Shown piece after piece: positions 31,474-44,286 of a stretch of DNA of 64,000 bases. The position numbers and the translations under genes are program-made. Source of the DNA: Paramacrobiotus metropolitanus. Lineage: Eukaryota; Tardigrada; Eutardigrada; Parachela; Macrobiotidae. The DNA is taken from assembly GCF_019649055.1 (NCBI RefSeq), contig NW_026570236.1:558001-622000 (forward strand), in the 5' to 3' direction. The notes under the pieces are model-generated. The model was not told the DNA's origin. It ran no database searches and worked only from the letters and a program-made list of their open reading frames with translations. Each line of letters starts with the position of its first letter. Position 1 is the first letter of the stretch.

Positions 31474-31952
31474 ATTCAGAAAGCCAAAACGATGCAGCAT
31501 TGTTCATTAGGTCAATCCATGTACAAAACACACTCATAATGTCCTTATAATTGTTATAATTTTTTTTAAAAATTAGTCTAAGCATGATTACTCATACTGT
31601 GATTCGTGATGAATTAGTTAGATTAATGCTTTCAATGGTGATTTTCTGGTGGTGGTGGTTGGGAACGGCGACCGAATTTCCGTAAGCAACATCCTCGTAA
31701 ACCGAGATGTCCGACAAGTGTACTGACGGCTCTTCCAACTAAAAAAACCGATGTAGTATGTGACCTTCCGATTTACGGCAGCAGCGAAATCATGTTTTGT
31801 AATTTTTTCGTTTGATTTATGTACGATATACTGTATCTGTTGGTATAAAGCCGGCCAAAATAGTGAACAAATTAATGTTGTAATTGTAATATCGTATTTG
31901 TGAATCTGTACATGTGCGCTAAAATGCCATAGCATACGGAATTTAGTCCAGT

Positions 31953-34646
31953 TCAGTCGGAATCAGAGTCGCTTTCCGTATCCGAATTCTCCCGACTGCT
32001 AGCATCTGGACTGTCTTCCATAACACACCAGTCCGCTGTTCTACAGTGATACCATTTGCCTAACATCAGATCCATTGTCCGCTGAAAACTTTCGAAGGAC
32101 GTTGAAATATCCAGCCCTTCGACTACCCTCCCAAAAGCACAACTGCGGTCACTCCGCCTGTATCGTGACAATGTGACAATGTGAAGGTCAACGTAATTTT
32201 CATTGCCCGCATCATCGGGTTCCGTGCTCCATTCGTACCACACCGCACCGGGAATCGTTGGCGACAGTACACTCTGTTCCTCCACCACACTTTGACCTAA
32301 TATTATATTCTCTTCGTGATCGTTGCTCATTTTCACCGAGCCGGTGGCGACAGCAATATGGTAGCTTTCGCTCTGAATCTGCTCTACCAGGAACCGACAG
32401 CATTCGGGAGCGAGATCAGGCCGCAGTTCTATCACCACGTTGCCAACAAACTCCGAATCATTTCCAAAATTTGTCGCGTAAACACCGAATGCGACTTTAA
32501 TTCGGCTGCGGATCGATAGGCGTGGTTCCGTTATGAATGGGATCTCGGGTTTGACCTTTGCACAAATATGGCGAAATAGACCAATGCTCTCTTTATCGTC
32601 GAATACTTCGTCCTGCAACGAATGTTTTAAGACGTAAAAAATTAAATACTCATAATTAATATATTTATGTTATAAATGGGAATGCAAAAATTCAAAAAAA
32701 CTTACTGCTACCGGGCCATCAGCTAATTGAGACGCCGTGAATAAAGGGAAGCGGATGGAGTGAAAGATGGTGCCGAGCACTTCACGCAAGGCATATCCAG
32801 ACACTGGAGGAGTGATATCTTGTTTTGCCCATCCGTGCACCCAGATACCGTTTGTATAATAGAAATCTTTGTTATAAACTTCAAATAAGCGTTTGCTTTG
32901 TTAGCGGTATAAAAAATCTGTAATCTGTTTATACTTCGTATATACTATTTTTCATTTACAAATTACAGATACATTACTAACGTTGCGTTTTCCTGTTTTA
33001 AGCGAATACAGCAGCTATGCTAATAAAATTAATGCCAGAGTAATTTTTACTGCATTTATTTACCGGCATACTTGATCGTAAATCGCTGGTTCCGAGGCGC
33101 TCAAATTCTTACATTCCTCAATCTGCTTTAGAGTATCAAACGGAGATCTTTGAAAGCGTCGCTCTGCATAGCGACAATAGTGGATCATGATATTTCGGCC
33201 ATAGCCAATGTGGCTAATTCGCTTTCTCCAGTTTCTTGGGCCTATATATATACGCAAAAGGTCACATATTGCCAGATATAAATTCTATATGTATTCCCGT
33301 TTTCCTTTTAAATAAGGTGACCACTCCGTACACACCCTTTCACACCCTTTTACTCCGTACACAACCTTTTGCACTACCTTTCATTCCGTGCACAACCTTT
33401 TTGAGCACTACCTTTTACTCCGTGCACAACCTTTTATTTTTTTTTAAATTTTTTCACAGCAAAGTTATTTCTGGAACTACCGCTTTTTCGTTAGCAGCAG
33501 TTATTGCTGCATATTTCAAAGCATCATCGAAAGTTAAAAAATCGAATTCCCGTGAAAAAATTATTCTAGGCGCCGACTTGTGCGGAGTTGTGCCGGTGCC
33601 GGCCCCGGTTGTGCCGGAGTTGTGCTCCGGCTTGTGCGGAGTTGTGCCGGTTTTTCTTCGCAGGGTTTGGACTGTGCTTAATGCTTGAAATAGTGCAATC
33701 TTCGCTTTCCGAGCTTGACATAGTGCAAAAGTTTTAGAGAAAAAAATTCCAGATTATTATAAGTACATACATAATAGTTATCAAAGAGCTTAAAAGGACT
33801 TATGTATTGCAGTAAACGTTTAATAAGACTCTTACTGATCGTGGAGTGGTAGTGTACCGAGTGAATGGTAGTGTCAAAGGTTGTGCACGGAATGAAAGGT
33901 ATGTAGTGCAAAAGGTTGTGTACGGAGTAAAAGGGTGTGAAAGGGTGTGAACGGAGTGGTCACTTTTAAATAAACCTTGTACCTGTTGGAAGATATCGCA
34001 TGCGTAATCCGCACTGAGATGCGACTGCACGTAATCCCGGCAGGCTCGACTCAGTTTATCGATCATGTAATTTTTAGCGCAGTACAACGTGTCCATGACA
34101 TTGTTCATGGTTAAGCCGCTTATGTCATCCGTAAATGCGTAACTGAAACCAGCTTACTTGTTAATTTACAGTCTATAAGGTCTTCTGAGAGTATAGTTTT
34201 TTTATATATAAATTACGATAGACCGATATCTGTAGCCGACGATAAGCTTACGTATAAGCTTACTGTAGTAGATTCTGGAACGCTTCTGGAGTAATATCCG
34301 GAAGTTCCACTCGTTGTTCCTTGAGCTCGATGGAACCGTAGAAAAGTGTTTGGAATACGGCGCTTACCAGAGCTAAAAACAATCTACAAAGGAAAGTTGG
34401 TGCATAGATGCGCAGCGTGAGATAAATTTATGCATCAGTATGTTGCGCGTATGGTTAAGAACAATTGCGAGCAGTTTAAGTACGGTAAATACACATTGCA
34501 TACTTGTGCGTCTCGAAGACCTTTCCTGGACTCACACCAATTTCGAACTCAATATCAGTTGGTATTTCCAGGTCGGGATGCTCTAATAGAAATCGGGCTC
34601 TTTTACGGAGATGTTTGGATGATCGGAAATCGGCAGAAGGAAAAAG
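31953..34646 (-). CDS. BTB-BACK protein fused to a cyclophilin-like domain
   Basis: Six exons, all in phase: 34646-34504 (acceptor side uncertain), 34383-34264, 34142-33983, 33221-33064, 32895-32706, 32612-31953 (stop). The start codon is upstream and not identified. Exons 1-3 give a BTB/POZ fold (DIEFEIG, THKLFLALVSAVFQTLFYG, VELPDITPEAF, VMDTLYCAKNYMIDKLSRAC). Exons 4-5 give a BACK domain (RFPLFTASQLADG), and the linker LFRHICAKVKPEIPF-TEPRL matches BTBD1/2/3/6 proteins. Those continue into a PHR domain; here the last exon instead reads like cyclophilin: GNVVIELRPDLAPECCRFL, then FGRVVEGLDI. The catalytic FHR-x-QGGD loop of cyclophilin is not recognisable, so PPIase activity is unlikely. 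It ends in an acidic Ser/Asp tail. Probably a Cullin-3 adaptor-like protein. Confidence 0.75.
33316..33963. mobile_element. MITE with ~100-bp inverted ends and 10-bp target duplication
   Basis: It lies in the intron between BTB exons 3 and 4. The ends are inverted copies of GTGACCACTCCGTACACACC / CACCCTTTTACTCCGTACAC and continue for roughly 100 bp. TTTTAAATAA flanks both sides (33306-33315 and 33964-33973). The interior has a local GTGCCGGAGTTGTGC repeat near 33590-33650. No transposase. A TCCGTACACAACCTTTTG block also occurs near 44070, so more copies exist. Confidence 0.85.
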
Positions 34647-34699
34647 CTGTCGCGCTCATTTTAACTGGGAAGGTGATGTACAAAAAGCTTATGGAACGT

Positions 34700-35850
34700 G
34701 GCTAGTAACGTGGCTAGTTTTCAGCTAAGTTAATTAAACTTCTACGACAATTCCATAATTTTGTACCGAAAGGAACGAAATTGATGCTACACGCGCAGAC
34801 TTCCAGAACATATTCACAACACGTACTGGTTCTGAGCTCTTACTTCACTAGAGTAAGTAAGATAAGATAACTGACAACTAAATTCATTTGGGCATATTTG
34901 GTTTATGATATCGATAATACTGGGTGCGCACCGGCCGGCTCAGGTTAGCAACCTAAATTCTTAAAGAACCAATTGCACTGCAAATACGACGATTGAAATT
35001 TAATGGCATGCGCATACAAAATCTAAGCAAGTCCCACCAAATGAAAGAAATCCCACCAACTTTTTCTTACTTTGTATGTTTCATATATATATTTCTCTAT
35101 ATTTCTTTTCTTTCTTTTAATATTTCTATTTTTTTCTTACTTTGTATTCGTAGGATATTTTTTACAACCGTAGTAGGTACTATGATGTTTCTCTGCATCA
35201 CATTTTATGAGTATAATTTTAGTTTAATTACCAGCTTGATATATTGACACACTACAGACAAGTGAGACAACAGTTTAATCCGCTTATAAATTATTAGTCG
35301 TTTTTTGTAGGCGTGGATAACGGTAGCAATTAAAAGGCGAGGTGGACACCCTAAGGAAACCTGGGTCCGGGCAACACATCTCTTAAAACAAAAACTGCAG
35401 TAAAATAACAGTGCACATCCCGGTGTATATATAGATATACTGTACCTCGTAACTGCCCTTAATGTAAAAGAGGTTTTGTTGGTTTACCGGCTTAATCGTC
35501 TACGTCCTACTGGCAATGCTGCAGGTAAAGTAATTAGGTAATTCACGACTACTGCCGGGTGTATTTGCGCACCAACACACACAGGAAACACTAATTAATA
35601 AAGTATAATACTCGTATTTGCGATGATGCGATCAATCTGTGGGCAATCAGCGAACTCGTCAACAACAGATATAATTTCGAAAAGGCATTTATTTTTTTTA
35701 CCGCAAAGCAAAATCATTCGGTAACTACTCAATAACTACTGCATCCCTGACAGAGGCTTGTAAAGAAAAGCAACGCCAGTATAAAGAAGAACAAACTGTA
35801 TTATCTTGTCCCGCTAATAATTAAAAAACAACATCGGTTTACCGGAAAAC
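34700..35850. other. Intergenic, no gene seen
   Basis: AT-rich, with T/C-rich tracts near 35060-35150. ORFs here have no recognisable features. Upstream exons of the BTB gene may be present but were not placed. Confidence 0.4.
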
Positions 35851-35853
35851 GTC

Positions 35854-36860
35854 TTAATCAACATGTGTCAAAGTAGCACGTCGGAATTCCAGGGAAGAGT
35901 TGTGGACCGATGGGCTGTCGCGTTTCTATAAACGGAAAAGGCAAAACTTTGTAAGTATTTGGCAGACGATGGCTCATCTTTTTATACAAATATAGAAAAC
36001 AGATACATAATAATCAGCGTATTCTTACCAAGGTCATTTCGGTGTCGTTCTTAAAAATCAAATTCACCGACCACGTCAATCCATCGCTGTTGGTATATTT
36101 GCCTTCCAGAGTTTTTGCTCCGTCGTTCCAGTTTGTGGTACTCTGCAAATATACATCATCTTCAAGGTTTTTTGGAAGATCCACCGCGAGAATGCTGTAG
36201 TACAGCACGGCATTTCTCCTCGTACAATTTTTTGTATTATAAATGCGTAACTGATACTCATAACATAAAAAATATAATATGGACTAAAACCTCTAAAAAT
36301 TAACTAAACTGATAGTCCCCAACATTATAATTAACATGGGATCGGGCTGTTTAGTTTGCTCAAAGTGCATCATGGCAATGATATTGGTAACTGACCTTAA
36401 CAGTTTTTCCGCTAGGCAAAGTTTGAGTTTGTTCCTGGCCAAGCTTAAAGCGTAAGTCCTGCTGACGGTTCAGATCCGGCTGGGCAATAGTCATCACATA
36501 TCCGTCGCCTTCCTTTTTCAGAGTGACCTCGTTTTTCGAGTTGTTAATGTCAGAAGCGACTTGTTCAGTATATCCTAAACATCGACTTGATTATATTTAA
36601 TTAGTTCCAATGCATTCGACGTTTTTTACAAATAATTAGATCCGTATACGTATGTTTCAAAAAGCGGTTTTGGTAAATACTTCCAGAAATCATCAAACAG
36701 CCTATATAAATATAATACTTAATATTTCGAGTACTTTCGTGTACTACTGCAATTGTGAGTACGGTTAAAAAATACTGTAGTACTAACCAACACTTGTGAA
36801 AAAGGCGACCCCGTTAGGATCTTGGCCGACGTTAACAAATTTGCCGGTAGGAACAGCCAT
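35854..36860 (-). CDS. Intracellular lipid-binding protein (FABP family)
   Basis: Four exons, phases consistent: 36860-36788, 36574-36396, 36142-36029, 35925-35854 (stop), giving 145 residues. MAVPTGKFVNVGQDPNG resembles the first strand and helix of FABPs; the second exon has NEVTLKKEGDGYVMTI and the family hallmark FKLGQE. The third exon has the strands around TLEGKYTNSDGLTWSVNL. The C-terminal RxY lipid-carboxylate motif (usually near the end as CTRIY) is not evident; the last exon reads RDSPSVHNSSLEF instead. Four exons is the usual FABP gene structure. It has no signal peptide, so it should be cytosolic. Secreted FABP-like heat-soluble proteins of tardigrades carry a signal peptide, which this lacks. 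Confidence 0.75.
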
Positions 36861-37425
36861 GGTATATCAGTAATTCGAGATCGGAGACGCAAGTGATATT
36901 ACTGTATACAAAGTTACAAACCGAAAAGTTATAGTCGAAGAGGTGACAGCAAACTTCTTGTGAAGGTCGAAATGTAATTGGCCATTCTTACAAGCATCTG
37001 CTGTTTTATATATGTACGGCCAGACGTTTCCGGAAGACGAATTGCCGGATCCGAAAGCGTTTAAGGCAAGGAGTATTTTGTGCACTGCTTTTCGCGAAAC
37101 CATCAAAACAATTGTCACAGTGGCGTGAAAGTGAGGTGGATGCCTCAAGGGAATCTGTTTCCGGGCGATGTACTGATTCATCTATTGTAGACAAAAGCAC
37201 ACAACGAACAATTTTATTGCTTTATTTTTTCATCTGCGGATAATGCGTCAAATGGAGCGACAGTCATCTATAATATTTTCTAGGTAAAAATTATTTTTTG
37301 TTTGGACAATTTATAATTGCGCAAAATTTACCGCCACTACCGCGGCCGTGCGCGCGCGCGCACATTGACTGGTAGATAAGAGCTCTGTACATCCGGCGTC
37401 ATCGGCAAACAAATGAATAGTGGTA

Positions 37426-37472
37426 TATATGCCCTAAAAATCTTATCACTGTTAAGATTTTTAGGGCATATA
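37426..37472. repeat. Perfect 20-bp hairpin
   Basis: 37426-37445 pairs perfectly with 37453-37472 around a seven-base loop (core GCCCTAAAAATCTTA). It is intergenic, between the FABP and COX7C genes. It could be a small foldback element or a hairpin RNA precursor. A short alternating CG run sits 70 bp away at about 37346-37363. Confidence 0.75.
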
Positions 37473-38385
37473 ATTAACAGCTCATTCGTGCATATTTTCA
37501 AATTTTTTTTTGAAATTTCGAAAATTTGTTGTAGAAGAAAATACTGACATGACACCAGGATTTCCAAATTGCTCTCACTAAGAGACAGAATGATCGCATG
37601 CGCTCACTAGAGTAGTTCAAAGTCTACAGAGTACTGGCGGCTGTCAACCGGTCAAAGATGCGTCGCTGCCAGTTAATGACAAAGGAAATCAAAGCAATCA
37701 AGAGACCATATTTGCATCTTCGGATCTTATATCGTTATTAATGGCGACCACTGGACAATAAATTGCTAACAGATATCATTTATTTCGGTTGTTTGTTGTA
37801 AAGTTCAATGTAATCTTTTTTACTCCGGCGAAGAAATCCTTAAAAATTTAACTTCCGTTGCAGTTTATTATGACTGACATTGTTCTCATGGAATCTGGCT
37901 TTTGAAACATGTACTTAAGCTAGCATGATCGAAAATAGCGCAAATATAATATAATAAAAATATCTGAATTTTGCATGTCTCCGATATTGATCTGGTCTTT
38001 TATTGCTCCCAATAATGCGATAGCAGATAGGCGAGGATGCTTGCATAAGGTACCGGATGTGGAAACCGAGTTCGCACTGATTTATTCCAGAACGCGGAAC
38101 AGAATGCAGCTACTGTATTTCTCACCAAAACATGAAAACCAGCGTGTCGAATCTTCACTTTAGGATAAATGCAGTCCTCGGCGCAAGCAAATACAATTCA
38201 CCATCAGTATTATTAGCCGCGACTCTATATCTACACAACTGAATATGCACACCACGACAAAACGACAATATCCAGTCTCTCACACAATTTCCACTCCTTT
38301 ATCTGAAACAAAAAGTTCACTTAATATTTTCATCAAATTTTAAAGAGCACACGGTACAGATAGGTATGCATCATGATTACGCTAC

Positions 38386-38728
38386 TTACTGTGGTGCATT
38401 TTTCTTCATCAGCTGATGACGAACCACAAGGAACGGAAGACCAAATCCGCTGGCAAAGAACGCTGTGTAGATCAGCGTAAACTTGTATCGGTTGGTTATG
38501 TCGAACGGAAGGTTCTACAATGTATGAGATAACTTATAAACCATGCTTCCTGATGAAGATATCAGGATAATCCGAAAAGCAGTCATTCAATCATACCTCG
38601 CCAGGGTTGCCACCTTCATCATGGTGATCACCACTCCGTCGACTCTTGCTCGTAGAGAAGTTCTTCTTTCCACGGGCAGTTCGCGTAAAAACGCGAGTGA
38701 ACAGTCTGGAGGCGAGCATTCTCACCAT
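38386..38728 (-). CDS. COX7C: Cytochrome c oxidase subunit 7C, mitochondrial
   Basis: Two exons: 38728-38597 (44 codons) and 38514-38386 (stop TAA at 38388-38386), total 87 residues. Exon 1 has a Arg/Ser-rich presequence (MVRMLASRLFTRVFTRTARG) for mitochondrial import, then GDHHDEGGNPGE. Exon 2 has NLPFDITNRYKF, one transmembrane helix, and the family signature GLPFLVVRHQLMKK. COX7C is a small nuclear-encoded inner-membrane subunit of complex IV. Whether or not a GTAAGT at the stop is used as a donor to the acceptor near 38305, the predicted protein ends at the same residue, so any intron there is in the 3' UTR. Confidence 0.93.
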
Positions 38729-38739
38729 GAATTCAGATA

Positions 38740-40400
38740 GTTTTCAAAATACAGATATCCACAATGGTCTAAGTAAGCAAAGGATACCGAAACTCACTGG
38801 AAAATGAAATAATCCACTATCTGTATCAAACTACAAATAAATTATACCATAAATAAGAAATTTGATTTTTTTTATTTTATCCTGAATTTTCAAGCAACCC
38901 CAACCAAGAGGCTGATAATTGAACGTTCCCTGTATCATCAGCAGTTTCAAGCCAGTCCAACAGGGACTATGTACTAAGCAGTATTAGCCGGTGCCCATTG
39001 GCTGCCAATTTAAATTGCGAAATACCATTGGCCGATGGCCAGATAGAAGGAGCCGCCTTGATTTTCCTTGAACTCCGTCTAAACCAGTTGAACTCTCTAA
39101 CGAGTCAACTCTGTCTTTCTCAAGAATGAACCTGTGAGTGTGCATATTCTAAACTTGAAAAACGAGTCCAACGATTGAATTAGTCGATATTTCCAACAAA
39201 GAAGCTTATTGGGGATTGGGTGTGATTTGGATTTTTATCGGGTAAATTAAAACGGTTTTATCGTCACATTTTTTCGAGATTCATGCATCAATCATTCCTA
39301 CTGTTTGCCCAGTCACACCGGACCGCGGGCAGGATGTAATCGCATTGACGCATTCCACGATTATTCTGGATCTTTGTTGTTGCACTGGGGGAAACATTCT
39401 GCTGACGGGTCTAATTGTCAACGGTGAGTCTAATTTTCTTTTATGGACATTTTTACATGGATTGAGCTTTTAAGTTTTAAACGAGCGCGAGTGGTGAACA
39501 TCCGAAGTGTACAACTGATCTGTCAGTGCGGATACTGTTTCCTCTCAAGTAGCTCGCAGAGCAGCAAGTGCTTTGTTATAACAAGCGATGATAGAATTAA
39601 TTATTAGAAGTTCAGTTTAATAAAATGTTAAAAGGGCTATTTAATTTTTCTAATTTATCATTGCGTTTTGAATACAAAGCATTAAGAAACCAGTTCAGAA
39701 TCAGACGATTTTCGGATAAACTGGCTGTCAAACGGGAGTAACTTACTCAGTATTTGTGGACTGCAGGGTAAATTGTACACGGAAATTTGAAGCAGCGTGC
39801 GATGGTAAAAATAAAAGGGTATCAAAAGTTGAATTTACATTTTCGAGATTCCGCTTAATAACTGGGCGAAAAGTTGGAACGATAGCTATTTATTTTTATT
39901 ACGCGAAGGATTCGATCTGAAACTGCACAGAAATCTGTTCCTTTTCCGGGAAGAAAATTTGAAAAATTCGAATTCTCAAGTCTAAGGTTGCCTGGCAGTT
40001 TACGGGATGGCAGTTGGCGACTTGACGGGGTGGTAAAATGTTCGTACGGAAGTGACAGGGCATACCAGCACGATATTGGTAACAGACTAGCAAGCAATTT
40101 ATACAGATCGCTTATAAAAATACTTAAACGTATAAAAGTAGTTGCAGTTATTTTTTCATTAAGCTACCTTTCGCTTATTTATTCCGCGCAGTTTGCGCGG
40201 GTCTGCTAGTAGTCTATACTATATATATATGGTACAAAATTTTTCGTATGCAAAGAGGAGGTGTACGTATCGTGGGAGTTTCCTTACGTGGAGGTTTTAC
40301 TGTATCAAACAATTTTTTGCAGCATGGCGGCGCATAATCACGGTAACGGCGGCGTCGCGCAGGAGGAAGAAGGTAAGTTTATTGGCTGCGGTGAAGGTTT
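38740..40400. other. Intergenic, no gene seen
   Basis: No ORF with a recognisable motif on either strand. Possible promoter and upstream region of COX7C at its left end. The right end passes into the repeat block that begins near 40.4 kb. Confidence 0.5.
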
Positions 40401-40448
40401 CGTATGCTAAGATATCTTTGATAAGCATCACTACACAAGTACAGTACA

Positions 40449-43355
40449 AACAAGCCCAGCACGGATGAATATTGGCCGATGACTATCAAAAACTAAGTAA
40501 ACCAAGGATGTGTTTCTTTGCGGTCGCTTACAGACTGTCATAATATTAATAAACCAGTACGTATGTTTAGTACTTAATATTATGATACACTTTACATAAG
40601 TTAATCGAAACACAGACTGTCTACTTGTACATACACTACATAACTTGCAAAGATCGCTAACGTGATGATAATGACTAATAACGTGTTCTTACATGAATTT
40701 TTGTTTGTATTGTACTCGTACTTATTGTTAAGTAGCAGCTCAGATATTTCTGCTGTTTTCAGTCAAATTGTGTTAGAACAGTGTGCATTTCTTATCGCGT
40801 CCATGGTAACAAGCTTATGATTGACCACTGGACCTAGACAAATGATTTTGGCAAAAAGTCAACAATCTTGGATCCACCGCTACACTTAGAGAATTTTGAT
40901 GTACTTTAAAGCAACCAAATTGGTGAAGTAGAAGCCGAGAACCTTTGCCTCAAAGGACAGGGGCCGAAGTCCTGGCACAGATAATCAGTATTCATATAAC
41001 CAGTTTACGGGATCTACATCCGTACGTATTGTCGTGGCGTACATTAGTTTCGAAAATTTTTGTTTAAAGACATACGAATCTCTGTATTCAAAAAATTTCC
41101 CGAGCGCAAGACTTGTAAGCCTTAAAAACGTAAGAAATATGAGCAACCTAAGAAAACCTAAAAAATCTAAGAAATTTTAGAAACCTACGAAACCTAATAA
41201 ACCTAAGAAATCTAAGAAATCTAAGAAATCTAAGAAACAAAGCAAGAAAACCGATTACATTCGTCGCCAGCTTAACTAACATTATTTGTCGTATTTTTTA
41301 CGATTTTTTATATTTTTTTGCCGAAGCGATGCCGTAGGCCCCGGGCTGCCTCTGTCGCTGCGACTGTACAAATGAATAGCCCACGTCCGTCTATGGGGGC
41401 CCATGGCAACAATTTATTTTTTAGGGCCTCCGTTTCCCCGTTGGGGCGCATCGGTTAAGCAATAGCGTAACATTACCGGCGTCGTTGCGACGATTCTAAC
41501 GCACTTTTCTGCGTGAAAATCGGCCCAACCGTTCGCCCAATCATTTGGAACAAAGCATACTCGTGTATAAGATGTTACGGATGTAGATAACAAGCTGAGC
41601 ACGGATGAATATTGGCTTACGACTAGGTACTGTTAATAAGTGAGTTAGGATTTGTTGTTGCTAGTTGTCACAGAATTACGTCGGAACAAAGTGAATAGGT
41701 GTGTACTGGTGATGTGACTAAACGTGGCAAAATTCAGTACTTTTTTTGCCGTCACACCTCGTTAAAGTTTCTTGAAAGACAAAAGAAATACAATTGGCCG
41801 AAACGGCCATGAAGTTGTAAACGTATGGCAGTGATTTGCGGACGATCCATAACGGCTATAAACTTTTCGCACACTGAAAGTCACAGTAAAATTTTTCGCT
41901 GATTCTGAATCTGCAATTTGTTTTTTGAAATTCCAAAAAACATCTGAGTCGAGTACAGTAGTATGAAAGTGGTTTGAATCGGACATGTACATATACATAG
42001 AGGCCAGGCAGGCAGCGGGCTAGCGGCAGTCTGTCTGCGCCCTGCAGTTTCACTCACTCCGACTGCTGCAACGACTTATATGAGGCTCACTCATATTCAT
42101 AAATCGACTTATGCAAAAATCATATTTTCAAATCAAATCGCTAACGAGCATGGAGAGAATGAAAAACTAATAAGAGAATGTGCAATCCGTTTTGAAAAAT
42201 TCGGAGCGGTTGAGGCTGTAGGCCGTGCCATACGTTTGGGCTCTTAATAATTACAACTTGATGCCTTTGACGCAAACATGCCGAAAAGTACTGAATTTTC
42301 ATGCAGCAAGTTTTAGCCAGTCGCATCACAATTAACAGTTAACTGTGATGCGACTGGCAATTAACAGTTAATTGTGATGCGACTGTGACCGGATAGTTAC
42401 TATCCACCTTGGTCGTAGTATTGTGAACTGGGCTGCGAGATTGACCGAACTGTTGATACAGCTCAGTGCATTGGGCCGCAAGGTGCGACAGTGTCACAGT
42501 GATCAAGTGAAATACTGCAAGAAAGGCAGAGGCGAAGCCAAAGCTGTTTCATGTTTGTGCTAATTGAGTACATACTACATACTGTGTACTGTGACCGTGG
42601 TAACAGACTAGCCCATGTTAGCCCTATGGCATCCATGGTAACAAGCTTTCAAGTGACCAATGGGCTTGAGGTTCTGCATATAGTAAACAACGATTAGTCT
42701 TAGATCACCCACCAGGCCGAGCGGTTTCCAGAACATTTTAAAGCGAGAAAATTGGATAAGTGGGAGCTGAGATCATAGCGAACAAAGAGGAGAGGCAGAA
42801 AACCTGCAAGAGATGTATAGTATTCATATAACAAGATGAGCACGGATGAATATTGGCTTACGACTAGGTACTGTAAATAAGTGAGTTAGGATTTTTTGTT
42901 ACTAGAAGTCGAAGAATTACGTCGCAGTATTACTGTTAAGTTAACTGGGCTGTTATTTGTGAGAGGTTGACCGAACTGTTGATACACCTCAGTGCACTGG
43001 GCCGTAAGATCCGACAGTGATCAAGCGAAATACTACAAGAAACGCAGAGGCGAAGCCAAAGGTGTTTCATGTTTGAGCTAATTAAGTACATGAACATACA
43101 GTGTAATGTGACCGTGGTAACAGACTAGCCCATGTTAGCCCTATGGCATCCATGGTAACAAGCTTTCAAGTGACCACTGGGCTTGAGGTTCTGAATATAG
43201 CAAACAACGATTAGCCTTAGATCACCCGCCAGGCCGAGCGGTTCCCAGAACATTTTAAAGCGAGAAAATTGGATGAGTGGGAGCTGAGATCATAGCGAAC
43301 AAAGAGAAGAGGCAGAAAACCTGCAAGAGATGTATAGTATTCATATAACCAGTTT
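40449..43355. repeat. Three related repeat units with shared blocks
   Basis: Two blocks recur. One (GCACGGATGAATATTGGC ...) is at about 40457, 41596 and 42838. The other, starting CATGGTAACAAGCTT and running through GAACATTTTAAAGCGAGAAA to TATAGTATTCATATAAC, is at about 40803-41005, 42632-42835 and 43142-43347. So the stretch is a degenerate direct-repeat array of ~0.5-1.2 kb units with other repeats inserted. No transposase ORF. Confidence 0.75.
42307..42388. repeat. Inverted repeat with a duplicated right arm
   Basis: CAGTCGCATCACAATTAAC is followed by its near-perfect complement (GTTAACTGTGATGCGACTG) and then by an exact complement (GTTAATTGTGATGCGACTG). The left arm can therefore pair with either copy. 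Confidence 0.7.
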
Positions 43356-44075
43356 ACGGAGGACTACATCCGTAACCAATTTATCGGCGTCGGCTTTTGG
43401 TGGTTAATTAACCGTTTCTGTTCGGATCGAGGCCGCTGGCCGAGGGGTGTCGTGTCATTTACGCACATGGGAAACACATGGGAACAACTTGTCCATGTAT
43501 GTCTATGGAGGCCCATGGTAACAACTTTCCTTTCCGGTCCCCTTTTTTCCCCTCGAGGCGCATCGTCTCGGTAATAGCGTAACATCCACCGCGTCGTTGC
43601 AGCGGTTCTAGTGCACTTGACCGCGTTGAAATCGGCCTACCCGTTCTCTCAAACATAGGTTTTTTAACCTTACTCTGTCACGGTTGTTACGGATGTAGTT
43701 AACCAGTTTACGGAGGACTACATCCGTAACCAATTTATCGGCGTCGGCTTTTGGTGATTAATTAATTTTGTTTTTGTTCGCATCGAGGCCGCTGGCCGAG
43801 GCGTGTTGTGTCATTTACGCACATGGGAACAACTTGTCCATGTATGTCTATGGAGGCCCATGGTAACAACTTTCCTTTCCGGTCCCCTTTTTTCCCCTCG
43901 AGGCGCATCGTCTCGGTAATAGCGTAACATCCACCGGGGCGTTGCAGCGGTTCTGGCGAACTTGACCGCGTTGAAATCGGCCTACCCGTTCGTCCAAACA
44001 TAATTTTCTTAGCAAAGGCCGTCACGGCTGTTACGGATGTAGTTAACCAGTTTACGGAGGACTACATCCGTACAC
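43350..44075. repeat. Two tandem ~345-bp MITE-like elements; a diverged third copy at about 41005-41590
   Basis: Both units start with CAGTTTACGGAGGACTACAT and end with GTTACGGATGTAGTTAACCA, so the ends are inverted (CTACATCCGTAAC and GTTACGGATGTAG) and one end is shared at 43693-43720. Internal sequence is over 90% alike by eye. A third start is present at about 44050. The copy at 41.0-41.6 kb has the same inverted ends and a diverged interior (GCATCGGTTAAGCAATAGCGTAAC). Confidence 0.8.
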
Positions 44076-44286
44076 AACCTTTTGCGGCGCAAGTTTGTTA
44101 CGCAATGCGCACTTCGCAACGGTTGATCGCACGGTCCCAGTGGTTAAGAAAATTACGAAATTTAAGAAAGAAGGAAATCTAAGAAAACCGGAGAAACCCT
44201 AAGAAAACCATACGGGGCGCTTGCGATCGGTCCGGGAAATACCAGCTGGTTCAAGTTTCGTTTCAGGCCGAAGCGAAAGCGCGCTT

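Noticed and set aside
35854-36860. Tardigrade secretory abundant heat-soluble protein
   Set aside because: It shares the FABP-like pattern but has no signal peptide and fits an ordinary cytosolic FABP better.
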